This document shows positions 22,594-32,032 of a stretch of 64,000 nt of DNA, one piece after another. The DNA is from Saprospiraceae bacterium (GTDB taxonomy: Bacteria > Bacteroidota > Bacteroidia > Chitinophagales > Saprospiraceae). The number at the start of each line of letters is the position of its first letter. Within the stretch, counting starts at the first letter, position 1. Under the pieces are notes generated by a model, which was not told the DNA's origin, ran no database searches, and was given only the letters and a program-made list of their open reading frames with translations. The DNA lies in assembly GCA_013214355.1 (NCBI GenBank), contig JABSSL010000085.1, forward strand, positions 29,009-93,008, in the 5' to 3' direction. The position numbers and the translations under genes are program-made.

Positions 22594-23331
22594 TCAGGAA
22601 CTGTTCTTGGGCTTCAGCCGCACCGCTACATGGCTGGCGAACTCCTGGATGCCTAGTCTTCTAGCAATACTAATGGAAGCTACATTGGTGTGTAAAGTTT
22701 GATACAATGCCGTTTTACCTTGTCTAGATAGATCTACCAATGCCGCCTCCACTGTTGCTCGTCCAAAGCCCCGCCCGCGGAATTCGGGATGCGTGTATAC
22801 GCCTATAAAGCCTATATGGTCAGCTACCATTCGGTAATTGGCCAAGGCGCATAGCTTACCTTGGTATTGATAGCCATACAGGATGCTGTCTTTTTTGAAA
22901 ACCCCGCTATGATCCCAGCCAATAGGATCGCCTGATTGTGACAGCGTTTCAATAGTTTCGTGGTGCTGCTCAAGGTCCAGGCGTAATACGGGATCAGGAA
23001 TGCTTGCCGACTTTCCTAGATTAGCCTGATAATACCCCTGGAAAGCGGGACCAATTAGCTTACTAACTCTACTTCCGAATAAGTATTCGATGTAGGTAGA
23101 GCTGAACAGTGTCTTGTTAGTTGGAGGGTGCTTGTCAACCAGCTTTTGTAAGGAGAATACCTCTTCCTTAGGTACCGACAGGATGATATTATTATCCCTC
23201 CGATACAGCCAAGCTCCCTGGAAACCGGCTAACTGCCGATGCGGAAGTACGCGACAACCCATCTGGTGAAATGCTGTTGGCGGTATCCCAAAGAAATTAG
23301 CCCAATAAGTAGTGATATGGGTCAGATTCAT
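22594..23331 (-). CDS. GNAT-family N-acetyltransferase
   Basis: 245 aa, cytoplasmic. The GNAT fold occupies the C-terminal half: GFIGVYTHPEFRGRGFGRAT contains the acetyl-CoA pyrophosphate-binding R-G-x-G-x-G/A motif, and VASISIARRLGIQEF closes the domain. The N-terminal half is less conserved, as in two-domain GNATs. The substrate is not predictable. Convergent with the MORN lipoprotein gene and downstream of the WG-repeat gene in the same direction. Confidence 0.85.
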   Translation of the reverse strand: MNLTHITTYWANFFGIPPTAFHQMGCRVLPHRQLAGFQGAWLYRRDNNIILSVPKEEVFSLQKLVDKHPPTNKTLFSSTYIEYLFGSRVSKLIGPAFQGYYQANLGKSASIPDPVLRLDLEQHHETIETLSQSGDPIGWDHSGVFKKDSILYGYQYQGKLCALANYRMVADHIGFIGVYTHPEFRGRGFGRATVEAALVDLSRQGKTALYQTLHTNVASISIARRLGIQEFASHVAVRLKPKNSS

Positions 23332-23391
23332 GCTATGACTTAATCTAGAGCGGTACTAGCCGGCTAGACATAGGAGGTTTGAATGGTAACC

Positions 23392-24939
23392 TTATTTATC
23401 TTTAAGATCTACTTTTTTTATTGTATTGTCAATTAGTACATACAATTCACCATCAAGTGTCTCCATGACGGCCTCTGCCTCTGGATAACGCAACAATACC
23501 GGACGATTGCTGGCATACGCATTGTATCGTACCTGGACTTTCCTGAATCCAAGCTCTGATAATAAGGTGCCATCTAGCCGCAGTAAATACAGTAGCTTGC
23601 CTTTGTGACCGGTAATTAAGCGGATCGGTTCATCTTCTTTGTAGGACACCGGGGCCGTAAAGCGATCATAGATGAAAGGAGTAATTACTTGTCGGGATTG
23701 AAGATCCAGTAGAGCAGCCTTTTTATCTTGCTTATGCAGCCCCAAAAAGGTTTTTCCCTTTTGCAACATTCTCCTGGCCACTGTACTATTCGCACTTCCA
23801 ACTGCACTTACTTGTGAAAAAATTTCTTCGAATACTGGATCGCCAGAAAGAGTGCGTACGGCTATCTGGTCTTTATCAACATAATCAAAAACAACATCAT
23901 GCACAATCTTCATTTGCTTTGGATGATGAAAAATGGGCGGGGAAAGGGCTTTGCCTGATAGATCAATAAGACGATAGGATGCATCCCTGGATTCCCTTGC
24001 CAAGAGTAGCGGCTCAAAAGGCTCACTATTTCGCCCCATATTGATTTGCCAGTGGCGAATGGCTGCCAGGTGATGGTACTGGCAGGGGATTACGGCTTGA
24101 AAGTTCATATTAAAAAGCCCGAAACCCTTGGTGGGGTGCTTAACCGCAAAATACCCTTTGATTACGTGCTCCACAGAAGCGTATGCATAGGGCAAGAGCA
24201 ATTCCTCTTTTTTATTGTAAACGCCGAATAGGCCTTGGTGCTTAGCAGGATGGAATACCTCATCTTCTACTTCGATCGAAGGATAATACCAATCCCACGG
24301 TTTTATAACTTCACCAGCCGCATTGATGGTTTTGACTTTTCCATGGAGCTCGGCCCGATACATCCCACTGCGGTTATTGAAAATGATAAATTCGTTTTCG
24401 AGAGGAAAGAGCGTGTCTTGCTTGACGGTGATCAAGCCATATCTATTTTCTTGGTCTTTTAGGATCCAAAGGTTCCCCCTTTTGGGTAGTGAGTCGGCAT
24501 TAATGGTGCGAAGGAATTGAACTGGGAATATGGGGGTCCCGTCTTTATGATACACCCCCTTTAGGCCATCATTGGAGACGATTACATAATTCCGGTCCCG
24601 CTTGAGTTCGGCTGGTGTCCAGCGATCGAAGGAGGGAGACCAGCCGATGTGATCATATATAGGAGCTATGCTCCAATCTTTTTTACGGTAGTTGTAAACA
24701 CCTTTCAAGCCTTGGTCATTCTCCTTGATCTGAAAGGGCGCCTTTTCACTTAATAATTCCTGGTAATTGGGATCGTAGATATAAGCCTCCTCCCCAGCTT
24801 CGTCCATGATGGTTTCTTCTTGTGCAAGCGTGAAGGAAGGTATAAGCAACAAACCCAGGATAAATACTAAGGCAAATGAAACCTGGAGGGTGGTGTGAAA
24901 TCTGCATGGGCTTTTGCGTTCGAGTTTAGTACTATTCAT
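23392..24939 (-). CDS. Exported WG-repeat protein
   Basis: 515 aa from the ATG at 24939; an in-frame ATG at 24972 adds 11 residues before an otherwise normal signal peptide (LALVFILGLLLIPS region, ending FTLAQ). About eight WG-type repeats are visible, e.g. KGVYNYRKKDWSIAPIYDHI, LFGVYNKKEELLLPYAYASV and GFGLFNMNFQAVIPCQYHHL. WG-repeat proteins are usually periplasmic or surface proteins of unknown function. No catalytic motif was found. Confidence 0.82.
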   Translation of the reverse strand: MNSTKLERKSPCRFHTTLQVSFALVFILGLLLIPSFTLAQEETIMDEAGEEAYIYDPNYQELLSEKAPFQIKENDQGLKGVYNYRKKDWSIAPIYDHIGWSPSFDRWTPAELKRDRNYVIVSNDGLKGVYHKDGTPIFPVQFLRTINADSLPKRGNLWILKDQENRYGLITVKQDTLFPLENEFIIFNNRSGMYRAELHGKVKTINAAGEVIKPWDWYYPSIEVEDEVFHPAKHQGLFGVYNKKEELLLPYAYASVEHVIKGYFAVKHPTKGFGLFNMNFQAVIPCQYHHLAAIRHWQINMGRNSEPFEPLLLARESRDASYRLIDLSGKALSPPIFHHPKQMKIVHDVVFDYVDKDQIAVRTLSGDPVFEEIFSQVSAVGSANSTVARRMLQKGKTFLGLHKQDKKAALLDLQSRQVITPFIYDRFTAPVSYKEDEPIRLITGHKGKLLYLLRLDGTLLSELGFRKVQVRYNAYASNRPVLLRYPEAEAVMETLDGELYVLIDNTIKKVDLKDK

Positions 24940-25112
24940 TCCATTCTGGTTCAATGATGCCCCGTGATTCATCAGCTTGGCGGGTATGCATCAGTTCTTT
25001 CTGACATTAGCAACAATGGGAATTTAGGTATTTAACAAATACTACGCAAGATGGAGGGGTGGACTGGGTTCACCAGGTGGCTTAGTCACCCGGTGAACCT
25101 CAGCTCCAAAAC

Positions 25113-25961
25113 TTAAGACTTTAGCTTCTCAATCAGCTGCTCACAAAGTCGAACGAAGTCTTTGTTTCCTGCTTCTTTTGACAGCTCTAGAGCCTTTTGG
25201 GCCACTGAGACGGCTTCGCCATTTCGATTTAAATCCGCCAGAATAAGTGCTTCCCGATGTACTTGGAAGAAAAGTGGAGGTTCTCCTTTTCGAGTCACTT
25301 CCTGAATGTATTCTAGAGCTAACTCCAAGTCTAGACCCATTTCGTGCAAGAAGAGGGCTGACTGGAAATAGTCATTTCGCGAGGGACCAGCCATTGTCTT
25401 ATCTATGTCTTGCAAAACTTTGTCTTTAAAATCAACTCGAATCGAGGCGTGGACACGAATCTTCGCCCAGGCGAATACGAGCTGAGCGCTACCCAACTCT
25501 AACTGGTCAAAATAGATGCTGAAACTTTCCTGAAAATCCATGCTAGTAGAACTAGGTGCTGATATCATTAGTGTAGGCGTTTTATCAACATAGGTATTCC
25601 AGTTGCCACTTTCGTAAGGATAAAAATACAGGGTCCAGTTTGTTAGGGAGGGTTTGGATAGCAGCGCATAGCTGCCTTTCATTAGCATTTGATCCTGGAG
25701 GTAGATATCCTGTTCGATCGTGATCTTGGTAGCTGCATTAGCACCGGTGCGCCAGAACTCATGGTAGCGTACTAGCCCCTTTTCGCCAAAGATCGTACGT
25801 CCTCTAGCACTAGGTCGTGCATATCGGATTTCTATTGCAGTAAGCCCTAGATCCTGGCGGACGGTAGAGCTTGGACTTAGCGATGGAATGCGCAATTGGG
25901 CATCCGTCTTGCCGAGACTCAAAAGACTCAACAAGACCATACAAAACAGTCGTTGTAACAT
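25113..25961 (-). CDS. DUF2911-domain exported protein
   Basis: 282 aa with signal peptide (LLSLLSLGKTDAQ). Residues about 25-165 match DUF2911: SPSSTVRQDLGLTAIEIRYA, RPSARGRTIFGEKGLVRYHE, WRTGANAATKI. The C-terminal ~100 residues are helical, TPR-like (DYFQSALFLHEMGLDLELAL ... AQKALELSKEAGN). Common in Bacteroidota; function unknown. It lies 31 bp downstream of the membrane-anchored AraC gene in the same direction and is probably co-transcribed with it. Confidence 0.87.
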   Translation of the reverse strand: MLQRLFCMVLLSLLSLGKTDAQLRIPSLSPSSTVRQDLGLTAIEIRYARPSARGRTIFGEKGLVRYHEFWRTGANAATKITIEQDIYLQDQMLMKGSYALLSKPSLTNWTLYFYPYESGNWNTYVDKTPTLMISAPSSTSMDFQESFSIYFDQLELGSAQLVFAWAKIRVHASIRVDFKDKVLQDIDKTMAGPSRNDYFQSALFLHEMGLDLELALEYIQEVTRKGEPPLFFQVHREALILADLNRNGEAVSVAQKALELSKEAGNKDFVRLCEQLIEKLKS

Positions 25962-25992
25962 AAGATTTTTTTCTTAGGTATGGTGACAATAC

Positions 25993-27093
25993 CTAGGTTT
26001 TGAAATAGTCAGAGGGGGATTTTCCCATCAATTTTTTGAAGGATTTGTTGAAGGTGCTTTTTGAATTGAATCCTGCCTCTTGGGCCAACCCAAAGAAGGT
26101 AAGTTCTTTGCCCTGCGGGGTTTTGGCTAATTCAACGAACTCCATGATTCGATGATAGTTGATGTACTCGAAAAAATTCATGCCAATACGCTCGTTGAGT
26201 AGGCGGGCGAGTTCGGGTTTACTAATGCCCATCATTTCGGCTAGCTCTGTTTTTAGCAACTTTTTATTTAAGAAGGGCTTCTTGTCTTCCATTAGCTGTT
26301 CAAGTTCGACTTTTAGTCGATCCAGGTCTTGCCGGCTTAGTTTGGACTGGGCATACTTTTTTACTACCTCAGCTGGCACCAGTTTGAAGACCTCTGGAGC
26401 TAGAATACTGTACCAGGCAATAAAAAATATGATAAATGCCAAAGTAATCCAGATGTACGGTCTAAAGATCCGTTCTAGCTTGTCGAAGCCAGTGAGATTA
26501 AGTAGCCAGACCGCTAACCAAGGTAGGAAACAGAGGCCGATGGCCAGGAGAAAGTAGGCAAAGAACTGAGTGGGTACACTATAGCTCACCTCTTTCTTCA
26601 GGAATTCCTGAAAGTGCCTGAATTCCAAGATGCTACGAACGTAATAGAAGATATTGAAAGACAACCCGATCCCCGCAAACAATAATACGGCCCGCCCAAA
26701 CTCGCCAGTTTCAATCCTGGCACTGATCACTTCCTTCGGTGGAAGAAAGTAGTAAAGAGTCAGAATAGCAAAATAGCAGACGGCTGGTAAATAATGGATG
26801 AGATCCTTTTTAGCAAAGGGCTGTCGATACAAGGAAGACCTCGTAAATAGGAAAACCGAAGCACCAAAACATAAAGTCGCGATCTCTGCAAGACTTACAA
26901 TCCGATAGCTTTGCCCAAAGAGGCCAGATAGGTAGATGACACGGCCGGACAAGCCTATAAAAAGCGCCACCACTAAGATGCCTAGATACGGATTGATCAT
27001 CTTGCGCATTTTGCTCGAAAAGAGAAATATGCAGATGAGAAATACAGCCTGCAGGAAACCGAAGTAGACCAATTGATTAAGCACCCTTTCCAT
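25993..27093 (-). CDS. Membrane-anchored AraC-type regulator
   Basis: 366 aa. Residues about 1-225 hold seven predicted membrane helices (LVYFGFLQAVFLICIFLFSS at the start, WITLAFIIFFIAWYSILA last). Residues about 265-366 are an AraC-type HTH: LLKTELAEMMGISKPELARL and LAQEAGFNSKSTFNKSFKKL. This 7TM-AraC architecture is common in Bacteroidota and presumably senses an extracytoplasmic or membrane signal. Neighbouring genes (DUF2911 downstream, a secreted protein upstream, 9-bp gap) form a minus-strand run. Confidence 0.88.
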   Translation of the reverse strand: MERVLNQLVYFGFLQAVFLICIFLFSSKMRKMINPYLGILVVALFIGLSGRVIYLSGLFGQSYRIVSLAEIATLCFGASVFLFTRSSLYRQPFAKKDLIHYLPAVCYFAILTLYYFLPPKEVISARIETGEFGRAVLLFAGIGLSFNIFYYVRSILEFRHFQEFLKKEVSYSVPTQFFAYFLLAIGLCFLPWLAVWLLNLTGFDKLERIFRPYIWITLAFIIFFIAWYSILAPEVFKLVPAEVVKKYAQSKLSRQDLDRLKVELEQLMEDKKPFLNKKLLKTELAEMMGISKPELARLLNERIGMNFFEYINYHRIMEFVELAKTPQGKELTFFGLAQEAGFNSKSTFNKSFKKLMGKSPSDYFKT

Positions 27094-27102
27094 ACAGCTT
27101 CT

Positions 27103-27795
27103 TTACTGAAGAACAAATTGATTAATGTGTTGAAGTCCATCTACGCCTAGCTTACTGACGCGAGCCTGAAAGGCTTCAAATTCAGCCGGACTTTCCCATT
27201 CTGTGATGACCATCCAGTCTGGTTGGTAAAGGTAGCCAAATGGTGATTTTCCGTCTTCTAGACTAAGAACCATTCTTCCTTCTCCTTTTTTAGCGGCCTT
27301 GAGCCATTGCTTCTGAAAACGCTGAAAGTGCTCTTCATCCGACTGCCAGTAGGCGGTAGCGACTATCGTTTTGTCTTTATTAATCTCAAAGCTAATGTCT
27401 TCTGGCATTTCGTAATAAGTCAAGTGGAAGTCACTGAAAATTTTTCTGCGTTGCTCGTGGAAATCAGGAACGTGCGTTTCGATCTCGGCCAGAAATTGTT
27501 CTCTTTTGGCTAGACTCGCCCATTTCCCTAGGATAAAGCTCTCAGGTTGAAAATTGCCTTGTGTGTAGGTTTGGATGCGGTAGCCAGGGATGGGGGTGTA
27601 ACTCATGCGCATGGCCACCGGGAAGGCTGTTTTACGGTAAATCGCGAAAAGGCTGTCATAGTTAGGTTTGGCACTCAATAAAAGAACATCGAGTACTTCT
27701 CCCTTTTTAAAGCTATAATTCTTGACCTGCGATTGTGCTACGAGAAAGCTGCCAAACGCCATCTGTAAGAAGAGCATTCCAATCATTTTTTTCAT
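27103..27795 (-). CDS. Exported protein, possible tandem dimeric alpha-beta-barrel domains
   Basis: 230 aa with signal peptide ending GSFLVAQ. Two halves look alike in layout: each has a beta-alpha-beta run ending in a line such as ESFILGKWASLAKREQFLAE or WMVITEWESPAEFEAFQARV, which resembles EthD/ABM-type monooxygenase-like ferredoxin folds. No catalytic residues can be named. Nine bp upstream of the 7TM-AraC gene, so the three genes 27795-25113 form a likely operon. Fold assignment is inference. Confidence 0.55.
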   Translation of the reverse strand: MKKMIGMLFLQMAFGSFLVAQSQVKNYSFKKGEVLDVLLLSAKPNYDSLFAIYRKTAFPVAMRMSYTPIPGYRIQTYTQGNFQPESFILGKWASLAKREQFLAEIETHVPDFHEQRRKIFSDFHLTYYEMPEDISFEINKDKTIVATAYWQSDEEHFQRFQKQWLKAAKKGEGRMVLSLEDGKSPFGYLYQPDWMVITEWESPAEFEAFQARVSKLGVDGLQHINQFVLQ

Positions 27796-27962
27796 TGGAT
27801 AACAGTTTAGCCCCTGTCATGGAATCTAACTCGGGGCGAGTGATAGAAACGAGATTGCTTCCGATCACGAAGGTATAGGAAGGTTGATTTGAAGGAAAAA
27901 AAATGAAGGGTAGATGCGTATGAATACGGTATTCGGACAAGAATATTAGAGCGGGATAGTAT

Positions 27963-28685
27963 TTAGCTTGGGTTGGACTGGTGAAAAAGTGAAGATGGGG
28001 CCGAGTCAAAGGACAGGCTAGGGGTCTTTACGGTCCCAAGTCGAGTCTCCACGTCTTCAAGGCTAGTTTCCATGGTAGGCAGCTCTTGTTCAATGCGGCT
28101 GAAAGGATTGGCGAACCGGGAAAAAAGTCCCCAGATGACGAATAGGCTAATCAATACCAATAACCAGAGATAGCCGTGTTCCTGTTGATAACGGATTCCT
28201 TTGAAATGGTCCTTTGTACCTTCCTGAAACTGGGATACAATGCTATTTCGGACTTCCCAATAATTCTTATAAACTCCTTCTGATAAGACAAAGCTCTTAC
28301 CGTACGTAGATTGGAAGTAAATTCTATTGGGATTCCAAGCAAGGCTATTCCAAGGCCAATCTACTTTTGGAGGTTCTTCCCAGTAGATCCCATAATCTTT
28401 CTGATCAATCTTTGTGATCCCTATGGGTCGCTGAATCAATAAACGCTGCTCCCCTACCCTAATCACTTGGTGCCGCAAAAGCATCCTGACGAGAACCAGT
28501 ACCCAATACGCAGAACATATAAAAAGTGCTGTATACCGTAAATCAAAGGAAGCCGGAGTTGTAGCCAAGCGCCACCAATAAAAACTGGCATAAATAGAAG
28601 TTACCAGACCCAAACCCACTTTAGCAAGGTAGGTCCAGCTATGTTTAGAAACGATAATTTCTCCCTTAGGGATCATTCTTGTCAT
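27963..28685 (-). CDS. Membrane protein of unknown function
   Basis: 240 aa from the ATG at 28685. Not recognised. Three hydrophobic segments are visible: YLAKVGLGLVTSIYASFYWW, YTALFICSAYWVLVLVRMLL and GYLWLLVLISLFVIWGLF. The segment between the second and third (IRVGEQRLLIQRPIGITKID ... FVLSEGVYKNYWEV) looks like a PH-like beta domain. The C-terminal tail after the last helix is Ser/Glu-rich. Codon use looks like that of its neighbours, so I take it as a real gene. Confidence 0.65.
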   Translation of the reverse strand: MTRMIPKGEIIVSKHSWTYLAKVGLGLVTSIYASFYWWRLATTPASFDLRYTALFICSAYWVLVLVRMLLRHQVIRVGEQRLLIQRPIGITKIDQKDYGIYWEEPPKVDWPWNSLAWNPNRIYFQSTYGKSFVLSEGVYKNYWEVRNSIVSQFQEGTKDHFKGIRYQQEHGYLWLLVLISLFVIWGLFSRFANPFSRIEQELPTMETSLEDVETRLGTVKTPSLSFDSAPSSLFHQSNPS

Positions 28686-28805
28686 GCAACTCAATGTTAA
28701 ACAAGGCCATTCACGGCTATAAATGATAGTCTCGGTTTGGTCCTTTAGTATAATCAGGGATCTAATACAGTTTTAGACTACTTGCCTCTACTTGATCTTC
28801 AAACA

Positions 28806-29786
28806 TCAAATTATTTCTCGAAAGCGCATGCCCGGATTATTTCCTACCGCATAGGCTAGTTCGATAATAACTTCTTTTTTCCCTAACTGCTGAAGGCCAG
28901 GTAGCTTGACGGGTAAGGTAATACCGCTTTCACCAGGAGTCAATTTTTCTCGACCAAAGACAGAAATATGGGTTAGCAGAACGAGGTTTTTTGAATGGAC
29001 TAGTTGGGATGCTGTAAGCTTATATTGCTGCGGAGGGAATTCCAAGGCATGACCAGACTGTTGCTGCTTTATGATGCTGTCCTTATCCAGCCTAAATACA
29101 GGGAAAAAGGACTGATGTATGACCTGTAGCGAAGATGGATCGGGATATAAGAGTGTGCCAATCGATAGTTCTATGCTTTCAGGAATCAACTGAATCTCCG
29201 ACCGCAGTTGAGGAACAAGTTGATGCATGATGGCAACCTGCGGTTCTTTCTCTAAGCCCCTCTGCATGGTTTCACTTAGTAAAATGTCAATGGTATCTGC
29301 TTGGGGGATATTGTAATTACTGGCATCTACTTGTTCTATGGATTCGAAGTAGCCGTCTACCTCTAAGCTTACCGTCAATCGTCTTAAACATTGGCAACTG
29401 ATTGGGTTAATCTCTAGAGCTCTGATTTGAATCTGATCTTTTCTGAATAAAGTAGTGAGCGGGAGCGCGAGCGTAGCAAATGGACCTGTACCAGCATAGA
29501 GGATAACGACAGGTCCTTCCTTTTTATCCAATAAGCTATTCACTGCCAGGTATAAACCTTTGACAAATCGTTTTGTACGCACTAGATCATCTATGCAGAG
29601 GGCAGCCCAAGTCGGACCGATAACTCTCCCGGTTTCCAGCTCGATATCGACCCTGGTTTCTTCGAAGCTGCTAATGAATGGGTTCTGTTGTGTCAACAAC
29701 TTGCGATAAGCAGCAACTGCTTGTTGCAGTTCAGCAAAGTCTAGCTCTTCGGCTATCAGTATCTGAGCAATTTGGTGTAGATCCAC
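28806..29786 (-). CDS. PRMT-like class I SAM-dependent methyltransferase
   Basis: 326 aa from a GTG at 29786; the only nearby upstream ATG runs straight into a stop. SAM-binding motif I is VVILYAGTGPFATLALPL (about 94-111) and the post-I acidic residue is the E of RALEINPISC. The segment LLSETMQRGLEKEPQV matches the double-E loop of protein arginine methyltransferases, S-E-x-M-x-x-x-L-x-x-E, with the same spacing. It is followed by LVPQLRSEIQLIPESIEL, resembling the strand after that loop in PRMTs, and a beta-rich C-terminus. Residues 1-80 are helical. A protein or peptide arginine methyltransferase is a possibility; other guanidino or amine substrates are not excluded. No neighbour suggests a substrate. 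Confidence 0.65.
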   Translation of the reverse strand: MDLHQIAQILIAEELDFAELQQAVAAYRKLLTQQNPFISSFEETRVDIELETGRVIGPTWAALCIDDLVRTKRFVKGLYLAVNSLLDKKEGPVVILYAGTGPFATLALPLTTLFRKDQIQIRALEINPISCQCLRRLTVSLEVDGYFESIEQVDASNYNIPQADTIDILLSETMQRGLEKEPQVAIMHQLVPQLRSEIQLIPESIELSIGTLLYPDPSSLQVIHQSFFPVFRLDKDSIIKQQQSGHALEFPPQQYKLTASQLVHSKNLVLLTHISVFGREKLTPGESGITLPVKLPGLQQLGKKEVIIELAYAVGNNPGMRFREII

Positions 29787-29941
29787 GGATTTTTATTACA
29801 TAGCCTTTAAGAGCTGCCTTTGATGGGCGGCAACTCAACCGGTGGTATGAATATCAAAGACAGTATCTAGCTAAGTTTTGCTAGCAGCAGAAACTCCATG
29901 ATTTTCCAATTACAGTCTGTCCAATTAGAAGGTGACGGCAT

Positions 29942-31153
29942 TTACCCTTCCTCTAGATTAGATTCCTTCAACACCTTCAAGAAATCTGGGAAAATGTATT
30001 CTCCTTCAATGTCAAAAATGTTCCATCCGTTCAGTACTCCAATTACCTCATACTTGGGTAGTACCACCAAGAACTGTTGACCAAAACCCATTGCTGCCCA
30101 GATTTCTTCCTCACCTCCTGGCCGCCACCATTGGTAACCATATCCTTCTGTCCCACCATCTCCGTACAGATCTATCACCTGTTTTTTGATCGCCTCCTCC
30201 ACCCAGTTTTTAGATAGAATTTGTTGTCCATTCCACTTGCCTTTGTGGAGATACAATTGACCAATCTTGGCTAAATCTTCGGCCTGAAGATAGAGGCCTC
30301 CTTCGGTATCCTGTAAGCCTTTGGGAGTGGTCTTCCAGTGATAGTCGTTGATGTCTAAGGGACCAAAGAGGTGCTGTTCGGCATAAGAGGCTATGTCCAT
30401 ACCGGTAGCTTTCTTAATGATGCCAGACATTAGATGACTGGCCCCACTGCTATACACCCACTTTTCTCCAGGCTGGGAATCCATAGGTTGCTGTAGAACA
30501 TATTGGATCCAGTCCTCACTCTTTTCCATTTGGACTACCTGATTGTTGCTGTCTAGAGGGGCTGTGTTTTCATTCCAGCTAATGCCCAGTTGCATGCAAA
30601 GCAAATGATGGAGCGTAGCTTCTTTTAGTCGTTCGTCCGTCTGACTAAGGTCATACCCTTCAAAATAGTCCAAAACTTTTTGATCCAAGCCTGGGATATG
30701 TCCATCCTTTACCGCAATTCCCACGATCGTGGCTGCGATACTCTTTGTTACAGATTGCAAGCTATGCAAGCGGCTCCCTTGATAATAGGGGTGGTAGCTG
30801 GGGTGATAGTAATTATAGATATTGATTTCACTGCTATCTGAGCAGCTCTGATAGCCACATCCAAGTATCCCGCTTTGCCCTTTACTGATCTTCTGGTAGT
30901 CATTTTCAAAGGACTTGTTGTAGATCACCCTACCCTTCTTGATAATCAATAGCTGGTCAATGTAGCCGTACTTGCCAGCGGTTATTTTGGTTTCCAGCGT
31001 GTCCACTCCTGTGGTTGCAAATTGGGCATCTTCCATTGTGCCCGACGGCCATGAAAATAGAGTTGGGGCAGCTGCTTCAGAGGACACGTCTGCCGTAGAG
31101 CAGGCCATTGCAAAAAGAGAGAGTGTAAAGAGCAGTGAGCGTCTGACTATCAT
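29942..31153 (-). CDS. Serine hydrolase of the class C beta-lactamase fold, lipoprotein
   Basis: 403 aa. Signal ending LFAMAC makes it a lipoprotein. The nucleophile motif S-x-x-K is SVTK within LQSVTKSIAATIV. The second motif is YSS (VYSSGASHLMSGIIKKATG) in place of the usual Y-x-N. The C-terminal part has GYGYQWWRPGG and VLPKYEVIGVLNGWN. Such proteins are mostly esterases, peptidases or D-aminopeptidase-like enzymes rather than antibiotic-resistance beta-lactamases. Divergent from RidA; substrate unknown. Confidence 0.87.
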   Translation of the reverse strand: MIVRRSLLFTLSLFAMACSTADVSSEAAAPTLFSWPSGTMEDAQFATTGVDTLETKITAGKYGYIDQLLIIKKGRVIYNKSFENDYQKISKGQSGILGCGYQSCSDSSEINIYNYYHPSYHPYYQGSRLHSLQSVTKSIAATIVGIAVKDGHIPGLDQKVLDYFEGYDLSQTDERLKEATLHHLLCMQLGISWNENTAPLDSNNQVVQMEKSEDWIQYVLQQPMDSQPGEKWVYSSGASHLMSGIIKKATGMDIASYAEQHLFGPLDINDYHWKTTPKGLQDTEGGLYLQAEDLAKIGQLYLHKGKWNGQQILSKNWVEEAIKKQVIDLYGDGGTEGYGYQWWRPGGEEEIWAAMGFGQQFLVVLPKYEVIGVLNGWNIFDIEGEYIFPDFLKVLKESNLEEG

Positions 31154-31299
31154 CTTGATATGGTTTAGAGTAAATGGATTTTCAGGAGTGATAAAGGCTT
31201 TTTGCTAAGGTAGAAAGTTAGTCGGATTGAAGTGTGTTTCCTCTCCATGAAATGATTGAATAGGTTTAGCAAAAACCAATCGTAATAAAATAAGTAAAT

Positions 31300-31339
31300 A
31301 CTCAGTTATAATTTTCCTTTAAGAAAAAATTATCTGAGT
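31300..31339. promoter_or_regulatory. Imperfect hairpin in the serine hydrolase/RidA divergent region
   Basis: ACTCAG-TT-ATAATTTT pairs with AAAATTAT-CTGAGT, a 14-bp stem with one 2-nt bulge, within the AT-rich region 31154-31434. It may be an operator or a transcription-start hairpin. Confidence 0.4.
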
Positions 31340-31434
31340 ATACTATAATCTTAATACCATAGAAATAAGAACTTTCTCGACTCTTCAAAGGTTAGCCTCC
31401 TAAAAAGAATTCCACCTCAAGATTATTAGGCCGT

Positions 31435-31836
31435 ATGGATAAAACTTATATTAATCCGCCCGAACTATTCAACTCCAAAGACTTCGGCTTCTCTCAAATC
31501 GTCATCAGTGAACCGGGAAATCTCGTTTACATCTCTGGCCAAGTAGCCTGGGATGAAAACCGTGAAATTACAGGTAAAGGAGATTTAGAGACGCAGGTAC
31601 AAAAGACAATTGATAATCTTGCTATTGCCATGAAAAAAGCAGGTGGACAACTGCAGGATATTGTTATGCTGAGGATTTATATCGTGAACTATACCTCAGC
31701 GGCTGGAAACATAGTCAGCGAAGCGCTTCGACGTAACTTTGGCGCTGAAACCCCTCCTGCTAGTACTTGGCTTAGCGTGCAAGGCTTGGCCAATCCTGAC
31801 TTTTTGATCGAAATTGAAGCGCAGGCAGTGTTATAG
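31435..31836 (+). CDS. RidA/YjgF-family protein lacking the usual arginine
   Basis: 133 aa, cytoplasmic. Family signatures: VYISGQVAWDENREI, ETQVQKTIDNLAIAMKKAGG and LIEIEAQAV. In enzymatic RidA proteins the segment near the C-terminus reads P-A-R-S-x-V-x-V, and the Arg binds the imine substrate carboxylate. Here it reads PPASTWLSVQGL, so that Arg is replaced by Ser. The protein therefore may belong to a non-deaminase Rid subgroup. It stands alone between divergent and regulatory genes. Confidence 0.88.
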   Translation: MDKTYINPPELFNSKDFGFSQIVISEPGNLVYISGQVAWDENREITGKGDLETQVQKTIDNLAIAMKKAGGQLQDIVMLRIYIVNYTSAAGNIVSEALRRNFGAETPPASTWLSVQGLANPDFLIEIEAQAVL

Positions 31837-32032
31837 GTCATTTCCTGGACAGGCCTAATGCCTAGGAAAGGCAGATACTTCCAAAGTGATTACCCAATTC
31901 GTAGATGTGACCTTATGTGATTTTAAATCTACCAATGTTCACCCATACCTATTCGACGGTCTATCTGAAAATTCAGGCGGAGTGTATCTTAATCCTCCTG
32001 AATTATTACCTTTAGTTTCATAAATTGGACCG

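Noticed and set aside
29942..31153. Antibiotic-resistance beta-lactamase
   Set aside because: The S-x-x-K fold is shared with many esterases and peptidases; the second motif is altered (YSS) and there is no resistance context.
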